DNA from: Salipaludibacillus sp047795645
GTDB lineage: Bacteria; Bacillota; Bacilli; Bacillales; Salisediminibacteriaceae
Direction: 5' to 3'
NCBI RefSeq assembly: GCF_047795645.1
Contig: NZ_CP181045.1
Span: 806,001-870,000 of the forward strand
Length of the DNA: 64,000 nucleotides
Made by a program: the position numbers and the translations under genes. Shown piece by piece: positions 56,721 to 64,000 of this stretch; within the stretch, counting starts at the first letter, position 1, and each line of letters starts with the position of its first letter. The notes under the pieces are model-generated. The model did no database searches. It was not told the DNA's origin and saw only the letters and a list, made by a program, of their open reading frames with translations.

Positions 56721-57377
56721 ATGTCATTAGGTTCTAATATTAAAAATAAAAGAAAAATTTTAAAGTTATCACAAGAATATGTAGCTGAACATCTTGGTGT
56801 TAGTCGGCAGGCAGTATCAAAATGGGAAACAAATCAATCAGAACCGTCAACAAATAATCTATTAAAATTGGCTGAGTTATTTGATAGTGATATGAAAGAA
56901 TTAGTTTCTCCTGAGCAGTATGTAGAAGAACAACAAGACGTAGAAACTCAGATGGATGGAAGTAAAAAAGATATAAAAATGCAAATGGCATCTGTCTTTG
57001 GTCGAATTATTATGCTAGTCAGTTTTTTAGGTTACATGGGTGCTCCTTCCAATCAATCAGATATGGGTTCAATGCCTCTTTGGTTTTCACAAATGTGGTA
57101 TGGTGTCCTATTTTTAATCGGAGCAGTCTTAACATTCGTAGGAGCAAGGGATTATTTTAATAGGAAATCCGGATCGAAAAAAATCATATGGCTTGATATG
57201 TTATTTGTCTTCTCTTACTTTTTATATGGGATATTGCCTTTTGAAAGAAATATAAATGCACTCGTCACAGGAGTTTTTGGTACTGTCATTTTAATTATCA
57301 AAAACATTACATTTTTCATACCGATATGGAAGAAGCCAAGGTCATCAGATAAATATAATTTCGATTATCCCTCCTAG
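56721..57377 (+). CDS. XRE-family regulator with C-terminal membrane domain
   Basis: 218 aa. ATG 56721 is 8 bases after AAAGGAG. Residues 5-60 are a canonical XRE helix-turn-helix (SQEYVAEHLGVSRQAVSKWE). A charged linker leads to about four hydrophobic helices (IIMLVSFLGYMG, YGVLFLIGAVLTFVGA, IIWLDMLFVFSYFLYGILP, VFGTVILIIKNITFFIPIW). Membrane-tethered XRE proteins of this type are common in Bacillus and may respond to envelope signals. The target is unknown; no partner gene adjoins it. Confidence 0.82.
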   Translation: MSLGSNIKNKRKILKLSQEYVAEHLGVSRQAVSKWETNQSEPSTNNLLKLAELFDSDMKELVSPEQYVEEQQDVETQMDGSKKDIKMQMASVFGRIIMLVSFLGYMGAPSNQSDMGSMPLWFSQMWYGVLFLIGAVLTFVGARDYFNRKSGSKKIIWLDMLFVFSYFLYGILPFERNINALVTGVFGTVILIIKNITFFIPIWKKPRSSDKYNFDYPS

Positions 57378-57391
57378 TATATACCGAAATT

Positions 57392-57448
57392 TGTGGTTCT
57401 GACCCGCAGTGCGGTATAACTTTAAAGTGATGGGGACAGGACCTTTTT
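57392..57448. repeat. Family-A palindrome
   Basis: GTGGTTCTGACCCGCAGTGC, GGTATAACTTTAAAG, TGATGGGGACAGGACCTTTTT. It sits just after the XRE gene and may terminate it. Confidence 0.7.
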
Positions 57449-57565
57449 CCATTTCTGGGTACTGTTTTTAGAAACGGAACTACATTTAGTTGTCTGATTT
57501 ATTTTCTATATCATGCAACATGCAACTAGTTTTATTGTAAGGGGCAAACATGACAATCACAGACC

Positions 57566-57609
57566 AAATCACTTGCGAACTCACAAGAACATTTCGCAAG
57601 TGATTTTTT
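57566..57609. terminator. Family-C hairpin, copy 1
   Basis: Perfect 14-bp arms AAATCACTTGCGAA / TTCGCAAGTGATTT followed by T run. The same hairpin with the preceding AATCACAGACC recurs at 61191-61233, so it is a small dispersed repeat. Confidence 0.7.
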
Positions 57610-57813
57610 ACGTTAATTCAGCTTCTAGAAGAACTTATTCATCAAAATGGAAGGGATTAGCAAAATAATCACGAATATAAATATAATTATTGTTGGGTTT
57701 CGTGGGTGTGTGTGAGTTGTAAGTTTTTACTTCAAATATAAGTGCTCGATTATTATGGCGGATTTTTGAAGTGACAAAGGAAGTTGATTTAAAGGGGATT
57801 TGGAGGTTTTTGT

Positions 57814-58278
57814 GTGCTAAATGTAGATGATATAAATAAAGAAAATTGGATAGATGTCATATTATTATGCAGTGGTGAAGACCAAAAAAATAAAATATTT
57901 GAAGAAATGATTGGTTCAAATTGTCTATCAATTGCTCAAGCAAGTATGGAGGATAATTGGACGATAAAAGCTATATATAATGAAGATACTTTAATAGGAT
58001 TTACTATGTACGGATACTCAAGTGAACTAAAAGCATATGAAATTTGTAGGTTAATGATTGATTACCATTTTCAAGGTAAAGGATTTGGTAAAGAAGCTTT
58101 AGAACTTATTGTTTTGGAGATGCAGAAAGAATATGAATGCACAGAAATTTTTATTTGTTTTGAGCCATGTAACATAAGAGCAAAGAACCTTTACGAGAAT
58201 TTCGGTTTTATAAATACAGGGAAAACAATAAAAGGAAATGTCGATGAAATAATCTTTTCTTTAAAGCTAAGTTCATAA
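57814..58278 (+). CDS. GNAT acetyltransferase
   Basis: 154 aa. GTG 57814 lies 7 bases after TTGGAGG. The acetyl-CoA-binding region is MIDYHFQGKGFGKEALELIV (motif A, QGKGFG), followed by FICFEPCNIRAKNLYENFGF (motif B). The N-terminus (NKENWIDVILL) resembles spermidine/polyamine N-acetyltransferases (BltD/PaiA-like). Substrate not determinable. Confidence 0.82.
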   Translation: MLNVDDINKENWIDVILLCSGEDQKNKIFEEMIGSNCLSIAQASMEDNWTIKAIYNEDTLIGFTMYGYSSELKAYEICRLMIDYHFQGKGFGKEALELIVLEMQKEYECTEIFICFEPCNIRAKNLYENFGFINTGKTIKGNVDEIIFSLKLSS

Positions 58279-58386
58279 TTAAAGTGAGGTGAAAACATTT
58301 TTAACTATAGGTCTATGATGAATAATGATATAAGACAAAATATATGAAAAAACTGGCGTAATTAATTAACGGATGGGGGAGTATTA

Positions 58387-58907
58387 ATGTACACAATACA
58401 AGATCTAATTAATGACTTTGATAATTTTAAACTCTATGTGAATTCGTTAAGAACAATGGAGGAAAACCTTTTCTCTGAACCAATTGCTGAAGGGAAATGG
58501 TCTACAGCTGAGATTATCAGTCACATATCGTTTTGGGATAAGTACATACGTGAGGAAACATTGCCAAAAATGAAAATGAATGCTGTCATCGAAAGTATTG
58601 ATTTTGACACACTTAACAAACAAGCAGAAAAATACGCATTATCTGGAGTATCTCAGCAACATTTACTTGAAGAACAACTGGAAGAAAGAACGCAACTTGT
58701 ATCCGAGTTAAGGAAAAAAATAAGGAAGATTTTTTGGTTACATTTTCATTGAATGGAGAAGAAGTAGATCAATATTCAGGCTATCCGCATTCCATCTTTA
58801 ATTATATAGCGGCATTTATTTGGCATGACAATCATCATAAGCAACAAATTGATCGTTTTTTGAAAGAAAAAAGTACGGAATCGAAAGAGCGTAATAACAA
58901 CTTTTAA
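58387..58907 (+). pseudogene. DinB-superfamily protein, frameshifted
   Basis: ATG 58387 behind GGGGGAG. The first frame (to 58752) encodes MYTIQDLINDFDNFKLYVNS and GKWSTAEIISHISFWDKYI, the first metal-ligand helix. Near 58712 an A-run (AGGAAAAAAATAAGG) marks a shift; the next frame continues DFLVTFSLNGEEVDQYSGYP and FIWHDNHHKQQIDRFLKEK, the last helix with its His ligands, to 58907. DinB proteins are four-helix metal-binding thiol transferases. One base restores the whole gene. Confidence 0.75.
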
Positions 58908-59077
58908 ACAACAGTCGTCATATTCACTCTTTAAGCAATCACGGAGGTCTGGATAATAATAACAGGATAACATTGGGTTAGATGTACTTAAATTTGCATA
59001 TTACTTTTTACAATTCACGGTATACATTCTCCGAAGCAAAGGAATGAAGATATAGATATTATAATAATTGGAATAAG

Positions 59078-59950
59078 GTGATTAAAATAGAAAAATTAGT
59101 ATTACAAAAGTGTATGGATTATTCTTCAAATTTAAATTTTATAGATGGTCAAATAACCAAAGATGGCACGTTACTACTAATTGAGAGTAATTTACATGAA
59201 TTAGACTTTTTTCAACGTCCTGTTACTAAAAACAACTGGACCATCCAAATGATTAAAGGAAATAGTGTAGAAACAGTTGAATTAGAGAATGTTCCTCTTA
59301 TACCGACTCATGTAGATTTATTTTCAGATGGTTCTTTACTTATCTTACAAGGTCGTTGTTTGAAAGATGGTACATATATTGAACAGAATGCCAGAAGATA
59401 CAACCGAAACGGGCAATTAATTGAAGCCTTCACACTTGGAGATGGTATTGAACAAGTACAAATTGATGAGACAGATACAATTTGGGTCAGTTATTTTGAT
59501 GAAGGTGTATTTGGTAATTATGGATGGGAACAGCCTATGGGTAGCGACGGTTTAATTGCTTATAAGATAAATGGTCAGAAGTTGTGGGGTGCTTGTAATT
59601 ATGCGATTGTTGATTGTTACGCATTGAATGTTGTAAGTTCAAAAGAAGTAAATTTCTATTACTATGATGAGTTTTTTCTTGTTCAACTTAATGAAATGAA
59701 AGAAACTATTCGTTATCGTATAAAAGGTGATGACACACTGGAACAATTTATGTTCGACGAAACTGGCTTAATTGGTCAAGTAGATTGGAATACAATCATG
59801 CGATTTAGAATAAAAAATAGGACAATCAGTCCAAAGGAGAAAATACAATTAACAGGTGAAAAAGGTAAACCTATCATTGGTCCTGTGTTTATGAGAGGGA
59901 CGTTTCTATATGCATATGGTAAAGACGGATTATATAAAAAGAAATTCTGA
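59078..59950 (+). CDS. Unknown protein, probable beta-propeller
   Basis: 290 aa, GTG 59078; the ribosome site is weak (GGAATAAG). The sequence is rich in short beta strands with repeats of the type DGTLLLIE, DGSLLILQGR, DETDTIWVSYFD and INGQKLWG, suggestive of a propeller. Motifs such as YFDEGVFGNYGWEQPMGSDG recur in uncharacterised Bacillus proteins. No signal peptide. Single-gene unit. Confidence 0.6.
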   Translation: MIKIEKLVLQKCMDYSSNLNFIDGQITKDGTLLLIESNLHELDFFQRPVTKNNWTIQMIKGNSVETVELENVPLIPTHVDLFSDGSLLILQGRCLKDGTYIEQNARRYNRNGQLIEAFTLGDGIEQVQIDETDTIWVSYFDEGVFGNYGWEQPMGSDGLIAYKINGQKLWGACNYAIVDCYALNVVSSKEVNFYYYDEFFLVQLNEMKETIRYRIKGDDTLEQFMFDETGLIGQVDWNTIMRFRIKNRTISPKEKIQLTGEKGKPIIGPVFMRGTFLYAYGKDGLYKKKF

Positions 59951-59966
59951 TTAAATGGATTTGATT

Positions 59967-60014
59967 TGTGATGCCCTCAGTGCTGTATAGCTTTACCGCA
60001 CTGGGGGTACTTCT
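59967..60014. repeat. Family-A palindrome
   Basis: GTGATGCCCTCAGTGCTGTA, TAGCTTTACCG, CACTGGGGGTACTTCTCTTT. It follows the propeller-like gene and adjoins a family B element. Confidence 0.65.
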
Positions 60015-60019
60015 CTTTA

Positions 60020-60264
60020 CCAAGGGGACGGTTCCTTTGGTAAGGCCCAGTTGCACCATTCTATGATCAATGATTAGATTAGCTGCGATAAACACCTAGC
60101 TTTCTGCAGATAAAGAGATTCTCTTCGCTTAGATGAAACAGGAAATTATTATGAGGTGTGTGTTAGTATCTCGATCGGAGTTCTTATCATTGAAATAATA
60201 TTTTACATTTTTCAATAGATGAACTATCTTTTCAACCAGTAGAACCGTCCCAGTGGTTAGGTGG
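60020..60264 (+). repeat. Family B element, near full copy
   Basis: Runs from AAGGGGACGGTTCC through ATGATCAATGATTAGATTAG, CTTTCTGCAGATAAAGAG, TATTATGAGGTGTGTG and GGAGTTCTTATCATTGAAAT to AACCAGTAGAACCGTCCC. Over 90% of blocks are shared with 61504-61745. Terminal GGGACGGTT / AACCGTCCC. No coding capacity. Confidence 0.75.
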
Positions 60265-60454
60265 TTATAAGAAATTATTCGTACAGACTCTTTTCGAGCG
60301 AACACGTCATAGTTTGTAGGGGCGGTAAAATTTCGGTGATTCGCCACGGGAACAAACACAAGCTGCCGCATCTTGGGAGATTAATGCTTTATAATTTTTA
60401 TTCATAGTGTTAGTTAGAAAATGTTGATGGTCGTCATCATGAAAGGAGTATCTT

Positions 60455-61174
60455 ATGAATAATTTTTATTCTATGACAAATTGGATTCAACCGAATACTG
60501 TTTCACGTGCTCGTGGAGATGTAACTGGTGATAGAATACCAGATAATGTCTACTTAACCGGAATCGTTACACCAGATAGTCCATTTATTCAAAATATTAC
60601 CCTTCTCGTAGAAGATGGAAGAACTGGATTGGTAAAAAGTGTTCCACTGCTTGAAAATGCTGGTTACAATCCTACTATATTCTTGGGGGATTTTACCGGA
60701 AATGGCGTAGATGATATTTTAATAAGTATCGCTACTGGTGGTAGCGGAGGCATCATGTATCATTATATTTATTCCTTCGTGTATGATACACCACAGCTAC
60801 TGTTTGATTTCAATATATATAATGAGCAATATCAATATGAAGTTATTTATGAAGATAATTACAAAGTTAAGGTTATCAGCAACATGAATAATAAAACGTA
60901 TATTGTAGACATTTCTACTAGAGGTTCTGATTATTTAAATGAAATATATGATGAAAACGGGAAACTGAAGAGTCCTATCACTGGCTTTGTGAATCCTCTA
61001 AGCGGCTTATATCCTGTAGATTTTGATTCTAATAACGTATTTGAGCTATTAGCTTACCAAAAAATTGCTGGAAGATATAATGCAGATTCTTTAGGGTATA
61101 TTTTAAACACACTAGGCTGGCATGATAATAGGTTTGATTTGCAAAATCAGTATGTAGCTATTTTGGGATATTAA
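60455..61174 (+). CDS. FG-GAP/VCBS-like protein
   Basis: 239 aa, ATG 60455 behind AAAGGAG. Repeats ARGDVTGDRIPDNVYLTG and LGDFTGNGVDDILISIATGG have the Asp-x-x-Gly-Asp/Asn pattern of calcium-binding FG-GAP repeats. The C-terminal part (PVDFDSNNVFELLAYQKIAG) holds a further repeat. There is no signal peptide. Similar proteins in Bacillus are linked to the spore surface or cell envelope, which is only an association here. Confidence 0.7.
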   Translation: MNNFYSMTNWIQPNTVSRARGDVTGDRIPDNVYLTGIVTPDSPFIQNITLLVEDGRTGLVKSVPLLENAGYNPTIFLGDFTGNGVDDILISIATGGSGGIMYHYIYSFVYDTPQLLFDFNIYNEQYQYEVIYEDNYKVKVISNMNNKTYIVDISTRGSDYLNEIYDENGKLKSPITGFVNPLSGLYPVDFDSNNVFELLAYQKIAGRYNADSLGYILNTLGWHDNRFDLQNQYVAILGY

Positions 61175-61190
61175 ATGATAATCACAGACC

Positions 61191-61233
61191 AAATCACTTG
61201 CGAACTCACAACGACATTCGCTTGTGATTTTTT
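61191..61233. terminator. Family-C hairpin, copy 2
   Basis: AAATCACTTGCGAA / TTCGCTTGTGATTT (two mismatches) with T run, 17 bases after the FG-GAP-like gene. Confidence 0.65.
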
Positions 61234-61329
61234 AAGTTAGAAAGGAAATTTATGTTAAAATAACTTTAGAGATTTAGTGAATAGGTGTATTAATTTATTG
61301 GGGAGAAGAATTGAAGTAGGATTCTCTTT

Positions 61330-61512
61330 AGGCAACCAAGGGGACGGTTCGAGACCAGTGATAAAGTAGTGACTTTCGAAAACCACTCTTTTTTTGGGGT
61401 ACATAAGTCCCTTCATATACGAAATGTTTCTTAGAACTGAAGGAATCGTTTTCTGCTAAGTGTTATTCCCTGTTAAAAAGTTGGACTATATCAGCAGTCC
61501 CGTACGGTTCTT
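61330..61512 (+). repeat. Family E element, copy 2
   Basis: GGGGACGGTTCGAGACCAGT, GATAAAGTAGTGACTTTCGA, then AAAGTTGGACTATATCAGCA and GTCCCGTACGG. Same blocks as 19797-19976; directly abuts a family B copy. Confidence 0.65.
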
Positions 61513-61745
61513 TTGGTTGCCCAGTTGCATCATTCACTATGATCAATGATTAGATTAGCTACGATAAACACGTAGCTTTCTGCAGATAAAGAGACTCTCT
61601 TTGCTTAGATGAAACCGAAAATTATTATGAGATGTGTGTTAGTATCTCTATCGGAGTTCTTATCATTGAAATGATATTTTACATTTTTCACTAGACTAAC
61701 TTTCTTTTTCAACCAGTAGAACCGTCCCGGTGGTTAGTCCGGTGG
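61504..61745 (+). repeat. Family B element, near full copy
   Basis: Parallel to 60020-60264 throughout, ending AACCAGTAGAACCGTCCCGG. The tandem arrangement with a family E element is like that at 19655-19976. Confidence 0.75.
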
Positions 61746-61862
61746 TTAAGTAGAAAATGTTCTTCATCTAACGGGGAAATCCTTTAATAAGGAGTTGTAA
61801 TTCTAATAGTACTAACGTGACAGATTAGTTGAATAAATATAATTGATTAAGGAGCAATATAC

Positions 61863-62324
61863 GTGAATATAAGACTTGCTGAACCAAAAGATATTAAGCA
61901 GTTAATCAGAATGAGATGGGATTTTACTATTGAATATGATGGAAGTAAAAAGAAAACAGCATATGAAGATTTTGAAAAGGAATGCCAGTATTTTTTAGAG
62001 AATGCACTTAATAGTGATCAATGGTTTATTTGGGTTTGTGAAGAAAATGAAAAAGTTGTCTCACATATATACACAGAATTAGTTCATAAAGTACCACGCC
62101 CTGGTAAAAAAACATATCCATTTGCTTATATGACTAATGTATATACAGTTCCAGAATTTCGAAATATGGGTGTTGGTAGTAAGATACTCAAAACAATAAA
62201 CAATTGGATGAAAGAAAACCATTATGAATTTGTTATCGTTTGGCCAAGTGATGAGTCCATTAATTATTATAAGAAAAATGGATATAACCATTGTAAAGAA
62301 CCTATGCAATATTTCCCATCTTGA
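61863..62324 (+). CDS. GNAT acetyltransferase
   Basis: 153 aa. GTG 61863 follows AAGGAGC. Motif A is YTVPEFRNMGVGSKILKTIN (RNMGVG), followed by VIVWPSDESINYYKKNGY (motif B). Closest in style to uncharacterised Bacillus GNAT proteins beginning MNIRLAEPKDIKQL. Acetyl donor is acetyl-CoA; acceptor unknown. It is one of a run of single-gene units. Confidence 0.82.
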   Translation: MNIRLAEPKDIKQLIRMRWDFTIEYDGSKKKTAYEDFEKECQYFLENALNSDQWFIWVCEENEKVVSHIYTELVHKVPRPGKKTYPFAYMTNVYTVPEFRNMGVGSKILKTINNWMKENHYEFVIVWPSDESINYYKKNGYNHCKEPMQYFPS

Positions 62325-62394
62325 ACTATGGAGTTGAACAAGCTGTTGTGCGTTTCTAAAGGATTTAGTATTTTTCAAGGGGGGGAGGAATTAA

Positions 62395-62511
62395 ATGATC
62401 AAAGTTATTCTAAGTGTAATTATTATTTTTGTTACTGTAATGCTGAGTTTTAACGCTGAAAATTTGTTTTCTATAATAAGTTTTTGGATTTTAACTGGTC
62501 TGTCTATATAG
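62395..62511 (+). CDS. 38-aa hydrophobic peptide
   Basis: ATG 62395 directly behind GGGGGAGGAA. MIKVILSVIIIFVTVMLSF is one membrane helix, and the C-terminal half (LFSIISFWILTGLSI) is also hydrophobic. Strong ribosome site supports translation; family unknown. Confidence 0.5.
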   Translation: MIKVILSVIIIFVTVMLSFNAENLFSIISFWILTGLSI

Positions 62512-62703
62512 ATCGTTTTTAATGATAAAAAAGAAAGTAAGACATCTGAATAAGAATTTTATATTCCACAAACGTGTGCATAAGTTCAGCAGCTATTGCA
62601 ATGAAAGTTTCTAATGTTGTTGAAGTGAACGGAGCAGAAGAGTTTAACAACGTAAAATAGCAGGACCATTGCCTTATCCATTTTTCTTGTTGCTTCTTCC
62701 AGC

Positions 62704-62934
62704 GTGTTTAGCATTCTTCTGATCTTTATATGGTCATTACCTATGAGTCTATTTATGATCGGTATGCCATATATTTTTTCAATATATGATGTTATTGGAG
62801 TTTTATATCTTGTCAGTTTTTTAAAAATTCGTTTTAAAGGTAGCGGTATTGTAAAAAATCAACTTTGCACTGCCAGGAGTACATTAATTGAACGTGCTGT
62901 TGCTCCAGAGAGATACCAACAGTTATGGCGCTAA
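62704..62934 (+). pseudogene. Membrane-protein fragment
   Basis: 76 codons with two hydrophobic segments (SILLIFIWSLPMSLFMIG and IYDVIGVLYLVSFLKI) and no ribosome site at any start. The tail TLIERAVAPERYQQLWR looks unrelated to the front. Probably a broken gene joined to other sequence. Confidence 0.35.
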
Positions 62935-62976
62935 CGGGGAATTTCGTTGAAAACAAATTTTATGATAGGGGAAATT

Positions 62977-63423
62977 ATGGCTAATTATACTAAGGAAATA
63001 AGAAAACTAATAGGCACAAGACCTTTTATTTTAGTAGGTTCAACTATTGTAGTCATGAATGATAATAAAGAGATTTTATTTCAACACCGCTCTGATACAG
63101 AAGAATGGGGATTGCCAGGTGGAGCAATGGAAATAGGTGAAAGTCTGGAGCAAACAGCCGAGCGTGAACTTTATGAAGAAACTGGTTTAAAGGCAAGGTC
63201 ATTAAGGTTTATTGATATTTTGTCAGGAAAAGACTTTTATTTTAAATATCCTAATGGTGACGAGGTTTATAACGTAATAACCGTTTATCTTGCAGAAGGA
63301 ATTAGTGGAGAGTTGGCCATAAACGATGGCGAAAGTTTGGAATTGAGATATTACTCAGTAAGTAAGCTCCCTTCAAAAATGGACGTAAGAGCAAAATTAA
63401 TCATTGAAAATTACTTTTTATAG
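62977..63423 (+). CDS. Nudix hydrolase
   Basis: 148 aa. ATG 62977 was chosen for AGGGGA 5-6 bases upstream and for the family-like start MANYTKEIRKLIGTRPFIL. A complete Nudix box GxxMEIGESLEQTAERELYE then ETGL is present, with the RELYEE core that binds metal. The preceding GLPGGA and the following YLAEG strands fit the ADP-ribose/NTP pyrophosphatase fold. Substrate is a nucleoside diphosphate linked to another group, not further defined. Confidence 0.86.
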   Translation: MANYTKEIRKLIGTRPFILVGSTIVVMNDNKEILFQHRSDTEEWGLPGGAMEIGESLEQTAERELYEETGLKARSLRFIDILSGKDFYFKYPNGDEVYNVITVYLAEGISGELAINDGESLELRYYSVSKLPSKMDVRAKLIIENYFL

Positions 63424-63531
63424 TTATGTTACTAGCGGATTTAGTGGACTTAGGGATACTAAAAAGAACGTATTTTTAAATGATTCCCAGTCAGTTAAAA
63501 TAATCTAATTGAAACGGGGAGGGGGAAGCTT

Positions 63532-63831
63532 TTGAAATTAACTTTACGTACTTTAAGAATAATTAAATACGCAGAAAAAGAAGCTGATAAGACAACTAAA
63601 GTTGTACATCCAGTTCATTTACTTTTAGGTATATTGTTGGAAAGGACAAGTGTGTGTGCTGAGCTTAATAATAACTACCCCAATCTTTGGGATAAATTAA
63701 ATAGAAGAGCAAAGGATATAAATTTTGCCGACGAACAAAGGGTAAGTTATGAACCTTTTAAAATAAAAATTGCCCGTTCCACTAAAGATGTGATGGAGAA
63801 TGCAAATAATCTAATGAAACGGTACAAGTAG
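63532..63831 (+). pseudogene. Clp N-domain protein with in-frame amber codon
   Basis: TTG 63532 behind GGAGGGGG. MKLTLRTLRIIKYAEKEADK then VVHPVHLLLGILLE is the first Clp N-terminal repeat (peptide-binding domain of ClpA/ClpC). The frame stops at TAG 63829-63831 after LMKRYK, but the same frame continues to the window end with IYLNEGHIIDAIF, the second repeat. A CAG to TAG change would explain this. No ATPase domain is within the window. Confidence 0.65.
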
Positions 63832-64000
63832 ATTTATTTAAATGAAGGACATATAATTGATGCAATTTTTAGTAGTAATGACTATTCAACAAAAATAATA
63901 ATTGATGGATTGTATGTTTCTCGTATCCTTGAAATCGTCGCTTTTCCAAGAGATATGATTGTTTCATTGAGAAGTTATTCGTTTCCAGCTATTCGAATAA

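Noticed and set aside
58776..58973. Minus-strand ORF at the end of the DinB gene
   Set aside because: It overlaps the second frame of the DinB protein, whose conserved His-containing helix is the better explanation.
59889..60371. Two minus-strand ORFs between the propeller-like and FG-GAP genes
   Set aside because: They consist of family A and B repeat sequence.

Overview
The window looks like a low-GC Firmicute chromosome, most likely a Bacillaceae member. The grounds are strong AGGAGG ribosome sites, frequent TTG and GTG starts, an LXG toxin, sactipeptide-type genes and Bacillus-like dispersed palindromes. No rRNA, tRNA or CRISPR array was seen. Almost everything is accessory: a defence island mixed with gene remnants, repeats and single-gene stress or modification cassettes. 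Function calls rest on motifs read by eye, not on database searches.

Layout. 1-2126 (minus strand): a sactipeptide-type bacteriocin cluster with a 48-aa precursor carrying four Cys at CX3C spacing, a radical SAM/SPASM maturase, and a second gene cut by the window edge. 2681-3736: a prophage remnant (5'-truncated dnaB plus a small gene) that is visibly GC-richer than its surroundings. 4726-6893: an LXG polymorphic toxin with a type-50-like tip and a probable immunity gene. 7341-17737: a WYL regulator, a DUF1643-like gene and a type II-like Wadjet operon (jetABCD) whose jetC is split by a one-base frameshift. 18120-19397: a membrane-anchored GIY-YIG protein and small membrane genes. 20149-24307: an McrB/McrC-like pair convergent with an HTH-fused cytosine-C5 methyltransferase, resembling an LlaJI-type R-M system. 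24548-26198: decayed R-M genes. 26770-32749: NERD-HRDC, NERD and an Mrr-STAND gene broken by an IS. 33783-39818: HIT plus PLD-helicase, then a second McrB/McrC-like pair. 40213-42621: a gene with a CHH motif, broken by a second copy of the same IS. 42720-47664: a lipoprotein, an unknown gene and a deoxyribosyltransferase/TIR-like head fused to an Sll1717-like ATPase. 48069-54888: an Mrr-HRDC paralogue, GIY-YIG, MsrA, helicase fragments, small genes and a coiled-coil protein. 55342-64000: small genes and cassettes (Nudix, GNAT, DinB, XRE, FG-GAP-like, Clp-N), several broken.

Three themes stand out. First, modules are recombined: the same linker-HRDC tail sits behind two different nuclease heads. 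Second, two copies of a 1,562-bp IS with 4-bp target duplications interrupt two genes, and removing the IS and one duplication restores both reading frames. Third, several families of short palindromic elements lie at the ends of truncated genes (dnaB and two helicase fragments), suggesting that they mark breakpoints.

Best candidates for undescribed biology are the sactipeptide cluster (1-2126), the TIR-like/Sll1717-like fusion (45298-47664), the nuclease-HRDC pair (26770 and 48069) and the Mrr-STAND protein (28958-32749 before IS insertion).
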